A stretch of 22,643 bases of DNA from Christensenella sp. UBA7102 (GCA_002492415.1 DKYK01000010.1:1-22643); one strand, 5' to 3'; counted from the first letter of the stretch, positions 6,220 through 15,570 are shown. Notes: generated from the letters alone by a model not told the origin. Translations and numbers: made by a program.

Positions 6220-8340
6220 TCACTCCTCCTCTTCAGCGGAGGGGGTTTCCACCTGGACGCGATGCTTGCAGTTCTCGTTGGTGCACACGTGCCAGGTGAT
6301 GTCCTTCTTGCGGTCCACCTTGCGCACCATGGGGCTGCCGCACAACTCGCATTTATCGTCCACGGGCATATCCCAAGAGGTGAAGTCGCACTCGGGGTAC
6401 TTTTCGCAGCCATAGAACACGCGACCGCGCTTGGTGTTGCGCACCAGAATCGCGCCGCCGCACTTGGGGCAATGCGCGTCAATGGTCTGGATGATGGGCA
6501 TGGTGTTGCGGCAGGCGGGGAAGTTGGGGCAGGCGAGGAAGCGTCCAAAGCGCCCCATCTTGTAGACCATCATCGCACCGCACTTGTCGCACGGAATGTC
6601 AGAAACCTCGTCCTTGACCTCCACCTTTTCGATGTTCTTTTCGGCCTGCTCCAGCTGCTCGGAGAAGGGCTCGTAGAACCGACCGATGACCTCGTGCCAG
6701 TCCTTGCCTTCCTCCTCGACGGTATCCAGCTCCTCCTCCATGTCCGCTGTGAACTGCATATCCACGATAGAGGAGAAATTCTCCGTCATCATATCAGTAA
6801 CCAGCACGCCAAGCTCCGTTGGCACCAGCGCCTTGTTCTCGCGCTCGACATAGCCGCGCGCCAGGATCGTGGTGATGGTGGGCGCGTAAGTAGAGGGGCG
6901 CCCGATGCCCTTTTCCTCCATCGCGCGCACGAGCGAAGCTTCCGTATAGCGGGGCGGCGGCTGCGTGAAGTGCTGCTCGGGCGTGAGCTCCCGCATGGTT
7001 ACGCCGTCGCCCGCCTTGACCGCAGGCAGCGCAGTTTCCTTTTCGGCGGGCTCGTCCTGGCCCTCCTCGTAGAGCACGGTAAAGCCCGCAAACGTCTTTT
7101 TTGTGCCGCCGAAGCGGAAGGACGCGCCCTTTTCGCCCGCCAGCTCCACGGACAGCGTCTGATATACCGCCGGGGTCATCTGCGAGGCGAGGGTGCGGTC
7201 ATAGATGAGCTTGTAGAGCCGGTATTGATCGCGTGTGAGCGAGGACTTGACCAGCTCGGGCGTGTAGCGGGCGTACGTGGGGCGGATGGCCTCGTGCGCG
7301 TCCTGCGCGTTCTTGCGGCCCTTGTAGACATTGGGCTGGGTAGGCAGGTACTCGGGCGGATAATTCTGCGCGATGTACTCCCTCGCGGCGGACAGCGCTT
7401 CGTCGGACAATCGGGTGGAATCGGTACGGATGTAGGAAATCAGACCAACAGTGCCCTCTCCCTCAATATCCACGCCCTCATAGAGCATCTGCGCGACCTG
7501 CATGGTCTTTTTCGTGGTAAAGGACAGCTTGCGCACCGCCTCCTGCTGCAGGTTGGAGGTGGTAAAGGGCGGCGGCGGGTTCTTCCTGCGCTCGCCGGTC
7601 TTGACGGCAGCGACCGCATAGGCCTGGCTGCGCAGTGCGGCAACGGCGTCGGACGCCTGCCGCTCCGAGGTGATGTCGGCTTTTTCATCGGAGGAGCCGA
7701 CGTATTTTGCATTGAATTTCTGCGCCCCGTCGGAAAATTCGCCGGTGATGGTCCAGTATTCCTGCGGCACAAACGCATCGATCTCGGCTTCGCGATCCAC
7801 AATCATGCGCGTGGCCACAGACTGCACGCGGCCTGCGGACAGGCCCTTGCGCACCTTGGCCCACAGCAGCGGGCTGATCTTGTAGCCTACGAGTCGATCC
7901 AGCACACGGCGCGCCTGCTGCGCGTCCACCAGCTGCAGGTTGATGGGCCGGGGCTTCTTCATCGCGGCCTTGATCGCCTGCGAGGTGATTTCATGAAACT
8001 CCACGCGGCAGTTGGACGCCGGATCAATTTTGAGTATATTGGCAAGATGCCAGGAGATGGCCTCGCCCTCGCGGTCCGGGTCGGTAGCGAGGATCACTTT
8101 GGATGCGCCGCGCGCCTCTTTGCGGATGCGGTCCAGAATCTCGCCTCTGCCGCGGATGGTGATATAGCGCGGTTCAAAATTTCGTTCCACATCCACACCG
8201 ATCTGACTCTTGGGCAGGTCGCGCACATGGCCGTTGCAGGCCTCCACTTTATAGCCCCTTCCCAGGAACTTTCCGATGGTTTTGGCCTTCGCGGGAGACT
8301 CCACGATGACCAGTTTATATTTGCTGGCGGCAGTTGCCAT
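6220..8340 (-). CDS. topA: DNA topoisomerase I (type IA)
   Basis: TopA relaxes negative supercoils through a transient 5'-phosphotyrosine link. The N-terminal Toprim domain shows VIVESPAKAKTIGKFL (acidic residue Glu14) and ATDPDREGEA (about 85-94). The catalytic tyrosine is Tyr303 in GLISYIRTDS. QDAHEAIRPT and KGIGRPSTYAP are further family motifs. Three tetracysteine zinc-ribbon units follow, starting near residues 584, 624 and 664; the last two Cys pairs are spaced for Zn binding. The length of 706 residues is normal for Firmicutes. I chose the ATG at 8340, preceded by GGGGGT with 8-9 bases of spacing. A TTG two codons upstream (8346) is too close to that site. It follows dprA by 35 bases, the classic dprA-topA order. 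Confidence 0.98.
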   Translation of the reverse strand: MATAASKYKLVIVESPAKAKTIGKFLGRGYKVEACNGHVRDLPKSQIGVDVERNFEPRYITIRGRGEILDRIRKEARGASKVILATDPDREGEAISWHLANILKIDPASNCRVEFHEITSQAIKAAMKKPRPINLQLVDAQQARRVLDRLVGYKISPLLWAKVRKGLSAGRVQSVATRMIVDREAEIDAFVPQEYWTITGEFSDGAQKFNAKYVGSSDEKADITSERQASDAVAALRSQAYAVAAVKTGERRKNPPPPFTTSNLQQEAVRKLSFTTKKTMQVAQMLYEGVDIEGEGTVGLISYIRTDSTRLSDEALSAAREYIAQNYPPEYLPTQPNVYKGRKNAQDAHEAIRPTYARYTPELVKSSLTRDQYRLYKLIYDRTLASQMTPAVYQTLSVELAGEKGASFRFGGTKKTFAGFTVLYEEGQDEPAEKETALPAVKAGDGVTMRELTPEQHFTQPPPRYTEASLVRAMEEKGIGRPSTYAPTITTILARGYVERENKALVPTELGVLVTDMMTENFSSIVDMQFTADMEEELDTVEEEGKDWHEVIGRFYEPFSEQLEQAEKNIEKVEVKDEVSDIPCDKCGAMMVYKMGRFGRFLACPNFPACRNTMPIIQTIDAHCPKCGGAILVRNTKRGRVFYGCEKYPECDFTSWDMPVDDKCELCGSPMVRKVDRKKDITWHVCTNENCKHRVQVETPSAEEEE

Positions 8341-8375
8341 TTCCAATTACCCCCAAATTGATTCTGTTGATGCAG

Positions 8376-9455
8376 TCAGCGCTTCATCGCGTAAACACGA
8401 CCTGCCGACTGGTCTATTATTCCCTTCAATTCCAGCCTTGTCAAGAGCGAATTTAGCCTCGGAGGCAAAAACCCCGTCAATACGGACAATTCGTCGAAGG
8501 ATTGCGGTTCGCGCAACAGGCACTGCACAATCTTGCGCTCTTCCTCATCCAGCTTTATCGAGGGCTGCGCAGGCTGCTCCTCCGGCGCGGCAAGGCCCAG
8601 GCGATCGAGTACGTCGGATGTTTCCAGCACCACCTCGGCGCTGGTGCGCAGTAGGCGGTTGGTGGCGTAGCTGGCCGGCGAATCGATATTGCCCGGGACG
8701 ACGAACAGCTCGCGTCCGCAGTCCACCGCATACTCCGCGGTCAGCAGCGCGCCGGACTTCTCCCCTGCTTCCGTCACCAGCGTCGCGCGGGTCAAAGCGG
8801 CGAGCACGCGGTTGCGCATGGGAAAGCTGCCCTTGTTGGCGCGTTTGCCCGGCGGACTCTCGCTCAGCAGCAGACCGCAGCGCGCAATGTCGTCCTGCAG
8901 AGCGGCGTTGACGGCGGGATAATAGACGTCCACGCCGTTGCCCAGCACTGCGATTGTGCCGCCGCCCGCATCCAGAGCCGCGCGATGCGCGACGGCATCC
9001 AACCCCTCTGCCAGGCCGGATACCACGACCAGCCCGGCTTGCGCCAGTTCCCGCGAGAGCTGCGCGGTGATGCGCTCGCCGTAGCGCGTATGCCGTCTTG
9101 TGCCCACAATGGTGATGCCGTCGCGCTCCAGCAGCGACAGGTCGCCCTTGGCGTAGAGTACGCACGGCGGGTCGCACAGGTCCAGCAGCCCCGCGGGATA
9201 ACCGGGGCTTGCGGGCGTCAGCAGCGTGATACCTGCCCTGCGGCAGTCGCGCACATGGGCGTTGATCGCGTCGCCTGAGCGGCTGCCCGCCAGTTCCTGC
9301 GCGAGGCTCACGCCCGCCGCGCGCTCCAACTGCTGCGGCGTCGCCGACCACACCGCCTCCTCGGATCCGAAGAATGTCACCAACCTGTGCGCCGTGCGGG
9401 CTCCTACGCCGCCCGTCATGCTCAGCCACAGCCAGACACCTTCCGCCTTCGTCAT
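8376..9455 (-). CDS. dprA: DprA/Smf, DNA-processing protein
   Basis: DprA binds incoming single-stranded DNA during natural transformation and loads RecA. It is also widely conserved in bacteria not known to be competent. The protein has 359 residues. An N-terminal helix-hairpin-like region comes first (LSMTGGVGARTAHRL). The Rossmann-type core includes TIVGTR (115-120), SGLAEGLDAVAH (146-157), LGNGVDVYYP (171-180), FPMRNRVLAALT (211-222) and EKSGALLTAEYA (232-243). A C-terminal winged-helix domain covers about 300-357. A weak ribosome binding site (GTAGG) precedes the ATG, which lies 9 bases after the comM stop. With comM just upstream it forms a competence-related pair. Confidence 0.97.
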   Translation of the reverse strand: MTKAEGVWLWLSMTGGVGARTAHRLVTFFGSEEAVWSATPQQLERAAGVSLAQELAGSRSGDAINAHVRDCRRAGITLLTPASPGYPAGLLDLCDPPCVLYAKGDLSLLERDGITIVGTRRHTRYGERITAQLSRELAQAGLVVVSGLAEGLDAVAHRAALDAGGGTIAVLGNGVDVYYPAVNAALQDDIARCGLLLSESPPGKRANKGSFPMRNRVLAALTRATLVTEAGEKSGALLTAEYAVDCGRELFVVPGNIDSPASYATNRLLRTSAEVVLETSDVLDRLGLAAPEEQPAQPSIKLDEEERKIVQCLLREPQSFDELSVLTGFLPPRLNSLLTRLELKGIIDQSAGRVYAMKR

Positions 9456-9464
9456 GTGATCGAC

Positions 9465-10994
9465 CTACTTCCAGTATTTTTCGTTGCTGCCGCGATAGGA
9501 CGCGGCCTCGGCGATGTGCTCCTCCTCCACGCGCTCGCTGCCGGCCAAATCCGCGATGGTACGGGCCACGCGCAGCACGCGGGTGTAGGCGCGCATGGAC
9601 AGCCCCATGCTCTTCATGCACTGCATCAGCAGCGCGCGGGCAGACTCCGTCGCGCCGCACAGCTGCTCCAGGCGTCCGGCGGGCAGGCGGGCGTTGCAGG
9701 AAAACCCCATCTGCTCATAGCGCTCGCTCTGCACGGCCCTGGCCTTCTCCACGCGAGCGCGAACGAGAGCGCTGCTCTCGGCGGGAGCGCCGGGGGCAAA
9801 CACCTCTTCCGGCGGCACGGCGTCCATTTCCACCACCATATCGATGCGGTCGAGTAAGGGGCCGGAGATGCGACTGAGGTAGCGCTGCACCTCGTGGGGC
9901 GAGCAGCGGCAACGCCGGGTGCGCGAGCCATAATTGCCGCAGGGACAGGGGTTCATCGCGCACACCAGCTGAAAGCGCGCGGGATAGACGCAGCGGGCGT
10001 TGACGCGGGAAACCGTGACCTCGCCATCCTCCATCGGCTGACGCAGCGCCTCGAGCACGGGACGTGGAAACTCAGGCAGCTCGTCCAGGAACAGCACGCC
10101 GTTATGCGCCTTGGAGATCTCTCCGGGCATGGCATATCGTCCGCCGCCGATGAGCGCCGCGGCCGAAGTGGTGTGGTGCGGCGCGGAAAAAGGCCGCTGC
10201 TGCATCAACCCGCCCGAAAAACCGTCCGTGACAGAGTGGATGACGGTGGTTTCCAGCGCCTCGCGCTCCGTCATGTGCGGCAAAATGCCGGGCAGGCAGC
10301 GCGCCAGCATGGTCTTGCCCGAACCTGCGGTGCCGATGAGCAGCAGGTTGTGCCCGCCTGCTGCCGCGATCTCCAATGCGCGCCGCGCCGACAGCTGTCC
10401 GCGGATGCGCGCCATATCCACCTCGGGCGGCACATCCGCATTCTCCGCACAATAGGGCGTGGGGATAAGCGGTTGCAGGCCGCCGCGGCCCGCAAGGTAG
10501 GCTGCGGCCTGCCCAAGGGTCTCGATGGGTAACAGCTCAATGCCGCTGAGCGAAGCGCACTCCCGCGCGTTCTGCGCGGGCAACAGCGCGCGCCGGACCT
10601 TCCGCTCCCGCGCCTTGATGAGCATGGGCAGAGCACCTGTGACCGCGCCCACCGTGCCGTCCAGCGACAGCGCGCCCAGCGCCATGACACCCTCCAGTGC
10701 CTGCAGCGGAAGGACGCCCGACGCCGCGAGAATCCCCAGCGCCATGGGCAGGTCGTACCACGGCCCTTCCTTTTTGATGTCCGCAGGCGCAAGATTGATG
10801 GTAATAGAAGCCGTGGGGAAGCGAAAGCCGCTGTTTTTCATCGCTGTGCGCACGCGCTCGCGGCTCTCTCGCACAGCGGCATCCGGCAAGCCGACGACAT
10901 CCATCTGCGGCATGCCATCGCGCACGTCCACCTCCACGCGCATGGGGTAGCCTTCAATCCCGATGCGTCCGAAGCTCGCAACTGTCGCCAGCAT
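9465..10994 (-). CDS. comM: ComM/YifB-family Mg-chelatase-like AAA+ ATPase
   Basis: ComM is a hexameric helicase that promotes branch migration during integration of transforming DNA. In other bacteria the role of YifB homologues is less clear. The 509-residue protein begins with a Lon-protease-like S5-fold domain (about 1-165; DVVGLPDAAVRESRERV is the signature). The AAA+ domain follows, with Walker A GTAGSGKT (221-228; usual form GPPGSGKT) and Walker B VLFLDE (300-305). A cysteine cluster CPCGNYG...CRC (350-364) may bind zinc. The Mg-chelatase C-terminal helical domain ends the protein. AAAGGGG lies about 9 bases before the ATG. It sits 23 bases after the GtrA-family gene, with dprA next. 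Confidence 0.95.
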   Translation of the reverse strand: MLATVASFGRIGIEGYPMRVEVDVRDGMPQMDVVGLPDAAVRESRERVRTAMKNSGFRFPTASITINLAPADIKKEGPWYDLPMALGILAASGVLPLQALEGVMALGALSLDGTVGAVTGALPMLIKARERKVRRALLPAQNARECASLSGIELLPIETLGQAAAYLAGRGGLQPLIPTPYCAENADVPPEVDMARIRGQLSARRALEIAAAGGHNLLLIGTAGSGKTMLARCLPGILPHMTEREALETTVIHSVTDGFSGGLMQQRPFSAPHHTTSAAALIGGGRYAMPGEISKAHNGVLFLDELPEFPRPVLEALRQPMEDGEVTVSRVNARCVYPARFQLVCAMNPCPCGNYGSRTRRCRCSPHEVQRYLSRISGPLLDRIDMVVEMDAVPPEEVFAPGAPAESSALVRARVEKARAVQSERYEQMGFSCNARLPAGRLEQLCGATESARALLMQCMKSMGLSMRAYTRVLRVARTIADLAGSERVEEEHIAEAASYRGSNEKYWK

Positions 10995-11017
10995 GGCGCT
11001 ACGCCCCTTTCGTCCCT

Positions 11018-11416
11018 CTATTTTTTGAACACGATGAGTTTATTGCCCACAAAGTTTACCGCCATGGAGAACAGGGTCGCCACAATCTTGCCCAAGTAAC
11101 GGTTCATCCCCATCGTCTCCTGCGTCAGCACGAGCACGAGTGTGGAGACGAGCAGTGCCGCCAGATTCACCAGCAGAAACAGCAGCATTTGCGCCCCCGT
11201 CATGGCTTCCCGTTGCGCAAACGTCCAACGCTTGTTGAGTCCCAGGCTGTTGCACAGACCCGCCGCATAGCCGATGGCCTGCGCCAGCACATAGAAGCGT
11301 TGAAAGAAAGGGATGAACAGCAGCAGCGTATACACCGCGTAGTCGATCACAGTGTTGAGCACGCCCACCAGGCCAAATTTTATAGCCTGGGCGAGTAGTT
11401 TTTTGAGTTGATCCAC
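11018..11416 (-). CDS. GtrA-family membrane protein
   Basis: This small protein of 132 residues has four predicted membrane helices (about 12-34, 41-59, 73-98, 106-128). It has the GtrA/DPMS signature: KFGLVGVLNTVIDYAVYTLL near the start, GYAAGLCNSLGLNKRWTF in the middle, and GNKLIVFK at the end. Family members are thought to move polyprenyl-phosphate-linked sugars across the cytoplasmic membrane or to assist the transferases that make them. The start is the GTG at 11416 with GGGGG 8 bases upstream. Longer in-frame readings would overlap the preceding glycosyltransferase gene and have no family match. It follows that gene by 14 bases, so a joint role in supplying lipid-linked sugar to the exterior is a reasonable inference. 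Confidence 0.88.
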   Translation of the reverse strand: MDQLKKLLAQAIKFGLVGVLNTVIDYAVYTLLLFIPFFQRFYVLAQAIGYAAGLCNSLGLNKRWTFAQREAMTGAQMLLFLLVNLAALLVSTLVLVLTQETMGMNRYLGKIVATLFSMAVNFVGNKLIVFKK

Positions 11417-11430
11417 GTATTGCGCCCCCT

Positions 11431-14400
11431 TTAATACAGCGTCCAGGAAGGCAGCCAGCGCAGCAACGAAGCGTGCAACTCCGTCATGGGAACGCCTGTG
11501 AGCACGGGATAAAACAGTATGTACAGCGCGCCGACCAGCACCATCAGGCCGATGAGGACGCCCCTTCCCCACTTCTTTTTGTCGCACAGATCCTCAAAGA
11601 AGAGCACGGTGGCCAGTACAATGAAGGGAACCGATGCAAAGTAGTGATACACAAACGTGATGCGCGGCACCAGCACCCAGGGCAGGTAATTGGCTGCAAA
11701 ACCGATGAGCACCCACCAATAGCGGCGGTCGCGCTTGCCGTAGCCCTGCACGAGCCGCACAACGACCCAGACCAGGCAGGCGATGCCCGTCCACCACACC
11801 GCAGGGCTGCCCAGCGCCGAGATGGACGACACCCAGCCCTCGGGCATGGAGTCGGAGACGTAGTACCAGATGTTGCGAATGTCCAGCGGCCACTGATACC
11901 AGGCGGACTGGAAGGGATGCGACTCGAACACGCCCTTGTGGTAGTTGAGCATATGCACCTGGTAGTTCCACACCTCTTTGAGACCATGGTTGGGCGCGTC
12001 GATGCGCAGGAACTGGTAATACGATCCGATATAGATGGCGATGGGGATGGCCACAAAGAACAGACAGCAGGCCAGCAGCGTCCACAGCGCGCACTTGGGG
12101 AATTTGCTCACGATGTTCTGCGCCTGCGCGCGGTGTTCGGCCGAGAGGTTCCCCTCGGTCAGGCTGGTCTTTGCGTCACAGTATTCCTTCCAGCGTGCGA
12201 GGAAAATTGTAAAGAACAGCACCGCAAGCCCCAACGCCGCATAGCAGCCGATCCACTTGCTGGCCATGCCCAGGCCCATGAACAGACCGGACAGCAGCAG
12301 CGGCACAAAGGTTTTCCACAGCTTGTCGTGATAGAAGCTCATGTAGGCGTAGCGCAGCATGAAATAGAAGCCCAGTATGATAAACAGCACCGGATAGGAA
12401 TCGATTGTGCCCAGGCGCGTCTGCGCCAGGTGCATGAAGTCGAACGTAAACAGGAAGGCGCCAAAGCCGGCGTACAGCGTTCTGCGGAAGAGCAGCTTGC
12501 ACAGCAGGTACATCGCGGGCACCATCAGCACGCCCGCAAGCGTCCCCGCAAAGCGCCAGCCAAACGGCGTCATGCCAAAGAGCTGGATGCTCCAGGAAAT
12601 GAACACCTTGCCCAGCGGCGGGTGGGTATTTTCGTACCACTCCATGTTGTGGTTCTGCTCATAGGCGGTGCGGCCGTGGTAGACCTCGTCAAAGTACATG
12701 CCGTTCATGTAGGACATCTGCGCAGGCACGATGGCCTGTTCATCGGTCAACTCCAGCGCGCTGCAGGAGAATACGGGCAGCAGCTCGTCGTCTTTTGCAA
12801 ATACCGCCGCCTCAAACAGCTTGATCTGGTTGTTTGTCACCGTCAGGCGCACATAGCGCGCGCTGCATTCGACGTCCACCGCGTGCCACTTGAACATATC
12901 GTGCACGCCCACGGACTGCGACACCTCACCGCTCCAGCTCACGCCGTCGTCGGAAAAGCTGAGTGTAAAGTCGCCGTAGGGGATTTCTCCATAGTAGCGC
13001 ACCTGGGCGATATCCTGCGTCTGGCCCAGATCGATCACGGCACTGTCGCCTTCATTGCCCGTCCACAGCGTCTGCGGCGCGGCCATATCGCCCAGCTGAT
13101 AGAAGGCCGTCGCGGCATAGACCAGCGTCAGCGCAGCCATCAGGATGTAGTCCGCCCGCTTCATGCGGAAGGATGCGCGGTCTCCCGTCGCCTTTGCATC
13201 GGGCAGCCTTGCGCCCAGCACCTGTCTCTTCAGCAGCGGACGGCGCACGCCTTCGGGTTCTGCGGGCTGCACATTCTCGCGCCAGCACAGGTCAACGCTG
13301 ATCTCCATCAGGTAGAAGAACAGCAGCAGATTCAGCAACGCCACCGCCATGCCGACATAGCGGTTCTCCTCCAGCACGTGCGTATTCTGCAGCACGATGT
13401 AGAGGTTGACGGCGTTCGTCACGGAAAATCCCGCCGCCGTCCACCATAGGCGCTTGTCGCCATACAGCAGCGCTGCCAGCGGCAGCAGCAGCAGAATGGG
13501 GAACATGTAGCGCTCGTGCATGCGCACGCCCAGGCAGAACACACCCGCCAGCATCAGCGCCGTGCACAGCGGCACCGCGCGCAGCTGACCGGCTTTGAAC
13601 ATCAGCACCAGCGCCAGCAGCACGCTGACCGCCATGCCGATGGCGCCCCAGGTCGCATAGCTCAGGCCCAGCACCGCCGTCTCCTGCGCCACCCAGTTGC
13701 CGCCCGCAAGGTAGAACAGGTTGAGCGCGTTGACGGTGGCGTAGGGGTAGGAAGAGAGCGTAGAGAGGTATTTTTCAAAGATGTAACCTATGGGCTGCTT
13801 GACCAGGAAGGGCAGCGCGATGAGCGCCGCCACGCCCAGGCACAGCGCGATGCCGCGCAGCAGGCGCAGAAGTCCGCGCTTGGGATTCTCCCGAACTTCC
13901 ATCACGTAGCCGCCCAGTACGATGACGCCCAGCATCAGCGCCTGAGGCTTGACCATCAGCGCCACTCCGTACCAGATGGCGGCGATGTCCGGCTTGCGGG
14001 TCAGGAAAGATTCCAGCACCAGCAGCATCAGCAGCACGAGTACGGCGTCCATCTGCCCCCACATGGCGCCGTCCAATATCGCGGCGGGCAGGAAGGCCCA
14101 AAACGCCGCGCCCAGCAGCGCCCAGGTAGCTTTGCCGCAGCGCCTGCCAATGCGGTAGAGCAAATACGCGATGGCCACATCGCAGACAACGGCGGGCAAT
14201 TTCAACAGCACGAGATAGGCCGCGCTGCCCGGAGCGAGGTCCAGCGCACCCGCGATCAACCCTTGCAGGCCCAACACGTACAGATACCCTGGCGGGTAAT
14301 CGCAGAAGCCCTGCGCATAGAAGTCTGCGGGGCCATAGATTGACACCATCTGTCCCCAGCCGGTAAAGCAGCCGATGTCCACGGCGTAGCCGGAGTTGGT

Positions 14401-15180
14401 CGCGGCAAGGTAGAGCCGCAGTACCGCCGCAACAAGGAGTATGATTGCAAGGATTTTCCGGCTCAGCGCCTCGTCCACCTGCACGCCACGCAGCCGGTAC
14501 ACCGCAATGATAAGCAGCAGCGCAAATACGCAGGCGATAAAGGTCTGCGTGGGGATCCAGTCCGCGCTCTCCGTCTCTTCCTCCGAGCCGCCAGCGCCAA
14601 CGGGCGCGTCCTTCAGGCTCTGGATGTCATAGCCCGCGGGTACCTCGTCCACGCGCTCGACCACCACGTCGTCAAACCACGCGGTGCCCAGATTTTCCTC
14701 GCCATAGAAGCCCACGCGCAGCGCCACAGTGATGCTGTTTTGGAACAGACCAGTCTTGCCGTACAGATCCACCGTCACCCATTCGCCGTCGGTGTCGGTA
14801 TAGTCTCCCGATATGGCCAAAGAGCCGGACACTGATACGTTGCCGCCAATGCAAACCGGATCGCCGCCCGCCGCCTTCATGCGCGCTGAGATATGGTAGA
14901 GGCTGTTGCCCTTGACGGCAACCTCCTGCTCCAGGCGCGCATCGTTGCGCAGAAAATTCTCCAGCCGCACGCAGGTGTCGCCGCCGCTCTTCTCCGTCCA
15001 GTACGCAGAAATCTCGTCGTCCATCGTCCAAGCCGAATAGGTCCAGCCCACCGGCAACCCGCTCTCATCCAGCGCGGAAAAATCGCCGTTCTGCACGAGA
15101 TTTTCACCTGCAAACGCCGTGATGGGCAGGCACAGCGCCGCAAGCAGCGCTATGAGGAAGGTGCAAAGCTTCTTTTTCAT
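11431..15180 (-). CDS. Double GT-C glycosyltransferase fusion (Gpi18-like plus PMT/GT39) with two beta-sandwich modules
   Basis: This 1249-residue protein reads as four modules. A signal peptide (1-24, ending AFA) is followed by a CBM_4_9-like carbohydrate-binding domain (about 26-178; ENLVQNGDF opening, TAWFDDVVVE ending). A first multi-helix GT-C module (about 209-630) carries DIGCFTGWG, YPPGYLY, WGQMDAV, KPQA and RMHERYMFP, like Gpi18/PIG-type mannosyltransferases. After a helix at about 677-697 comes a discoidin (F5/8C)-like domain (about 700-797). The last module is a PMT/GT39 O-mannosyltransferase core (about 820-1249) with the catalytic-type Asp831-Glu832 (YFDEVYHG), HPPLGK (853-858), HLAQTRLGTIDSY, and the C-terminal WYQWPLDIRNIWYY. 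It probably transfers sugars from a polyprenyl-phosphate donor to exported proteins or glycans outside the membrane. GAGGG precedes the ATG by 7 bases. It is flanked by yraN and a GtrA gene. Confidence 0.88.
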   Translation of the reverse strand: MKKKLCTFLIALLAALCLPITAFAGENLVQNGDFSALDESGLPVGWTYSAWTMDDEISAYWTEKSGGDTCVRLENFLRNDARLEQEVAVKGNSLYHISARMKAAGGDPVCIGGNVSVSGSLAISGDYTDTDGEWVTVDLYGKTGLFQNSITVALRVGFYGEENLGTAWFDDVVVERVDEVPAGYDIQSLKDAPVGAGGSEEETESADWIPTQTFIACVFALLLIIAVYRLRGVQVDEALSRKILAIILLVAAVLRLYLAATNSGYAVDIGCFTGWGQMVSIYGPADFYAQGFCDYPPGYLYVLGLQGLIAGALDLAPGSAAYLVLLKLPAVVCDVAIAYLLYRIGRRCGKATWALLGAAFWAFLPAAILDGAMWGQMDAVLVLLMLLVLESFLTRKPDIAAIWYGVALMVKPQALMLGVIVLGGYVMEVRENPKRGLLRLLRGIALCLGVAALIALPFLVKQPIGYIFEKYLSTLSSYPYATVNALNLFYLAGGNWVAQETAVLGLSYATWGAIGMAVSVLLALVLMFKAGQLRAVPLCTALMLAGVFCLGVRMHERYMFPILLLLPLAALLYGDKRLWWTAAGFSVTNAVNLYIVLQNTHVLEENRYVGMAVALLNLLLFFYLMEISVDLCWRENVQPAEPEGVRRPLLKRQVLGARLPDAKATGDRASFRMKRADYILMAALTLVYAATAFYQLGDMAAPQTLWTGNEGDSAVIDLGQTQDIAQVRYYGEIPYGDFTLSFSDDGVSWSGEVSQSVGVHDMFKWHAVDVECSARYVRLTVTNNQIKLFEAAVFAKDDELLPVFSCSALELTDEQAIVPAQMSYMNGMYFDEVYHGRTAYEQNHNMEWYENTHPPLGKVFISWSIQLFGMTPFGWRFAGTLAGVLMVPAMYLLCKLLFRRTLYAGFGAFLFTFDFMHLAQTRLGTIDSYPVLFIILGFYFMLRYAYMSFYHDKLWKTFVPLLLSGLFMGLGMASKWIGCYAALGLAVLFFTIFLARWKEYCDAKTSLTEGNLSAEHRAQAQNIVSKFPKCALWTLLACCLFFVAIPIAIYIGSYYQFLRIDAPNHGLKEVWNYQVHMLNYHKGVFESHPFQSAWYQWPLDIRNIWYYVSDSMPEGWVSSISALGSPAVWWTGIACLVWVVVRLVQGYGKRDRRYWWVLIGFAANYLPWVLVPRITFVYHYFASVPFIVLATVLFFEDLCDKKKWGRGVLIGLMVLVGALYILFYPVLTGVPMTELHASLLRWLPSWTLY

Positions 15181-15195
15181 GCTGAAACCCTCGCG

Positions 15196-15570
15196 TCATA
15201 CAAAAGTTTTTCCGCGCTCCAGCGGAAATGCGTCGGGAATGTGGTGGACGTACATCTGCACGCCGTCAAAGGCCAGCTCCACCACATCGAAGCGGGCCGG
15301 ACGATCCACACCACCCGTATTCATCATATAAACGACGGCCGCGCGGCAGATGCGCCGCCGCTTTGCGCGGTTGACGGCCTCTGCGCCGCTCACCCCCGGC
15401 CTGCGCAGCTTGACTTCCACAAACACCGTGGTCATGCCGTCGCGCATCACCAGATCCAGTTCATCCTTGCCCACGCGCACATTGCGGCCCAAGCAGGCGT
15501 AGCCCTTGCGCTCCAGGTAGCGCAGCGCTGTCTCCTCGCCGATGCGACCCAGGCCCTGGCTGCCGCTCAT
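15196..15570 (-). CDS. yraN: YraN (UPF0102) nuclease-like protein
   Basis: This 124-residue protein belongs to UPF0102, whose fold is related to Holliday-junction resolvases and PD-(D/E)xK nucleases. The signature is clear: GEETALRYLERKGY near the start, then the putative catalytic set Asp39 (ELDLV), Glu52 and Lys54 (FVEVK). Its cellular role is not established. I chose the ATG at 15570 (MSGSQGLGRIGEE) because it overlaps the rnhB stop as ATGA, which is typical coupling. Longer in-frame readings extend far into rnhB and lack family similarity. The rnhB-yraN pairing is standard in Firmicutes. The next gene starts 15 bases later. Confidence 0.93.
   Translation of the reverse strand: MSGSQGLGRIGEETALRYLERKGYACLGRNVRVGKDELDLVMRDGMTTVFVEVKLRRPGVSGAEAVNRAKRRRICRAAVVYMMNTGGVDRPARFDVVELAFDGVQMYVHHIPDAFPLERGKTFV

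Noticed and set aside
5569..8361. 930-codon open frame on the plus strand opposite topA
   Set aside because: It is antisense to the clear topA and neighbouring genes, has low-complexity His/Arg/Ala-rich composition typical of GC-rich shadow frames, and shows no family motif.
11473..13449. 658-codon open frame on the plus strand opposite the glycosyltransferase fusion
   Set aside because: It is a shadow frame of a GC-rich membrane-protein gene, rich in His, Gln and Arg, with no ribosome binding site or motif that I can support.
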